Shown here: positions 5,037 to 6,256 of the stretch, one piece after another
Layout of the letters: each line of letters starts with the position of its first letter
Position numbering within the stretch: position 1 is the stretch's first letter
Assembly (NCBI GenBank): GCA_934417455.1
Contig: CAKRWK010000073.1
Coordinates: 1-6,256 of the forward strand
Direction of reading: 5' to 3'
Source of the DNA: an uncultured Eubacteriales bacterium
GTDB lineage: Bacteria; Bacillota; Clostridia; Oscillospirales; CAG-272
Length of the DNA: 6,256 nt
The notes under the pieces: generated by a model
What the model was told of the DNA's origin: nothing
Databases searched by the model: none
The model's input: the letters and a program-made list of their open reading frames with translations, nothing else
Made by a program: the position numbers and the translations under genes

Positions 5037-6256
5037 TCAGTGGAGATCCACCATGGATTCATCCCAGATGTCCGGTGCTTCGTAGCCGAGCAGGTTCACC
5101 GTCGTGGCAGCCACATCGGACAGACCGAAGTCTTTTCTGTCGGTCTTGACAGTGTATTTGTCCGCCGTAAAATTGTCATAGACAATGAACGGCACGGAAT
5201 TCAGTGTATGACTGGTTTTGGCCTTGTAAGAACCGTCTTTGTTCTTCTTCGGTTCCCCGGTCTTTTTGTCCATCTCGTACATTTCGTCGGCATTGCCGTG
5301 GTCGGCGGTAATCAGCGCCGCGCCATGCAACTCGTCAACGACTTTCAGTAAACGCGCAATCTGAAGGTCAAGCGATTCCATGGAACATTCGGTGGCGAGG
5401 AAAGAACCCGTATGCCCGACCATGTCGCCGTTCGGAAAATTGACACGCAGGTACTTGTATTTTCCGCTGCGCAGACACTCAATCAGTTTGTCGGTGATTT
5501 CCGCACACTTCATCCAAGGTCTCTGCTCAAACGGAACGACATCCGACGGAACCTCGATATACGTTTCGAGTTCCTCGGAAAATTTACCGGATTTGTTGCC
5601 GTTCCAAAAGTAGGTCACATGCCCGAATTTCTGCGTTTCGGAAATGGCAAGTTCCGGCACTCCGCTACCGACAAGATATTCGCTCATCGTACCCGTGATT
5701 TCGGGCGGATTGACAAGGTAACGGCTCGGAATATGCAGGTCACCGTCATATTCCAGCATACCGGCATACAGCACTTTCGGCACTCTGACACGGTCAAACT
5801 TATCGAAAGAAGCGTCGCCTTCAAAGGCCTTGGAAATTTCAATGGAACGGTCGCCGCGGAAATTAAAGAAAATCACGCTGTCGCCATCCTCGATGGTTCC
5901 GACGGGTTTTCCGTCCTTCGCAATGACGAAAGGCGGCAAATCCTGGTCGATACAGTGCAGTTCATTGCGGTATGTCTCCACCGCCTCGGCCGCCGACTTG
6001 AATTGACGGCCTTCGCCGAGGACATGCGTTTTCCATCCGGCTTCCACCATACCCCAGTTGGCCTCGTACCTGTCCATCGTAATCTGCATACGTCCGCCGC
6101 CCGACGCAATGGCAATATCGAAGTCGGCACCACGCAAAGTTCCGAGATAATCTTCAAAAGTAAGATTATAGTCGAGAGCAATCGTTTCGCCGACTTCACT
6201 ACCATAGAGAAGAATATGCACGCGGACACGGTGAATGCAGTCGCGTTTTGATCCTT
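5037..6256 (-). CDS. gpmI: 2,3-bisphosphoglycerate-independent phosphoglycerate mutase, plant/trypanosomatid-like type (N-terminus outside window)
   Basis: Interconverts 3- and 2-phosphoglycerate in glycolysis/gluconeogenesis in the cytoplasm. About 405 residues are visible of the usual 510-560; the frame is open to the window edge, so the GTG at 6221 is internal, and the nucleophilic Ser and first metal Asp lie outside. Seen in order: ASGGGRM and MDRYEANW (substrate pocket, nt about 6080-6107), FNFRGDR (two substrate Arg, about 5847-5867), a long block YAGMLEYDG...SRYLV...KFGHVTYFWNGN..SG characteristic of the plant/trypanosomatid-like branch, then NGDMVGHTG (metal Asp and His), TADHGN (Asp-His pair) and SHT (metal His). 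The C-terminal metal ligands are therefore all present. Oddity: the position normally occupied by DGRD reads YGSE (6195-6206). No enolase or other glycolytic gene follows; the next gene is an unrelated small protein after a 300-bp gap. An active mutase is likely but the altered motif leaves some doubt. Confidence 0.93.
   Translation of the reverse strand, partial: GSKRDCIHRVRVHILLYGSEVGETIALDYNLTFEDYLGTLRGADFDIAIASGGGRMQITMDRYEANWGMVEAGWKTHVLGEGRQFKSAAEAVETYRNELHCIDQDLPPFVIAKDGKPVGTIEDGDSVIFFNFRGDRSIEISKAFEGDASFDKFDRVRVPKVLYAGMLEYDGDLHIPSRYLVNPPEITGTMSEYLVGSGVPELAISETQKFGHVTYFWNGNKSGKFSEELETYIEVPSDVVPFEQRPWMKCAEITDKLIECLRSGKYKYLRVNFPNGDMVGHTGSFLATECSMESLDLQIARLLKVVDELHGAALITADHGNADEMYEMDKKTGEPKKNKDGSYKAKTSHTLNSVPFIVYDNFTADKYTVKTDRKDFGLSDVAATTVNLLGYEAPDIWDESMVDLH

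Noticed and set aside
5412..6251. 279-codon open frame on the plus strand opposite the phosphoglycerate mutase
   Set aside because: It lies wholly antisense to a clearly recognised enzyme, has no family resemblance, and is explained by the codon bias of the opposite strand.

Overview
The window looks like chromosomal DNA from a spore-forming Firmicute, most likely an anaerobic gut-type Clostridia (Oscillospirales or Christensenellales-like). The evidence is a canonical alpha/beta-type small acid-soluble spore protein, strong AGGAG ribosome binding sites, compact intrinsic terminators, and a large Cys/His-module protein of a kind common in uncultured gut Clostridia. The taxonomic call is an inference. 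I see no IS element, phage gene, CRISPR array, tRNA or rRNA.

Layout. Positions 1-2268 (+) hold the 3' part of a large, probably cell-surface protein in which zinc-ribbon-like Cys/His modules alternate with copies of an unrecognised ~65-residue module. Positions 2269-2497 are non-coding: weak inverted repeats, a tentative sporulation promoter and a leader hairpin that precede the spore-protein gene at 2498-2698 (+). A strong intrinsic terminator at 2750-2781 separates it from a convergent gene. From there to the right end everything reads on the minus strand. At 2790-4247 is a membrane protein fusing a phytol/dolichol-kinase-like domain to a DUF92 (TMEM19/VTE6-type) domain, with its own sigma-A-like promoter. 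At 4395-4736 is a small conserved protein of unknown function with its own strong terminator. A 300-bp gap (4737-5036) contains a 9-bp dyad and a ~100-nt nested hairpin. At 5037-6256 is the C-terminal three quarters of a 2,3-bisphosphoglycerate-independent phosphoglycerate mutase of the plant/trypanosomatid-like type, whose N-terminus lies beyond the window.

How the genes relate. Apart from sharing a strand, the minus-strand genes look like separate transcription units (promoter and terminator signals between them), not an obvious pathway operon. The phosphoglycerate mutase is glycolytic. The fused kinase probably salvages isoprenoid alcohols to diphosphates at the membrane. The spore protein protects forespore DNA. 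The modular Cys/His protein is of unknown role.

Most worth a second look: the two-kinase fusion in an organism with no visible photosynthetic context; the alternating Z/F modular protein; the loss of the usual DGRD substrate motif in the mutase; and the nested hairpin with mutually exclusive stems at 4917-5025.
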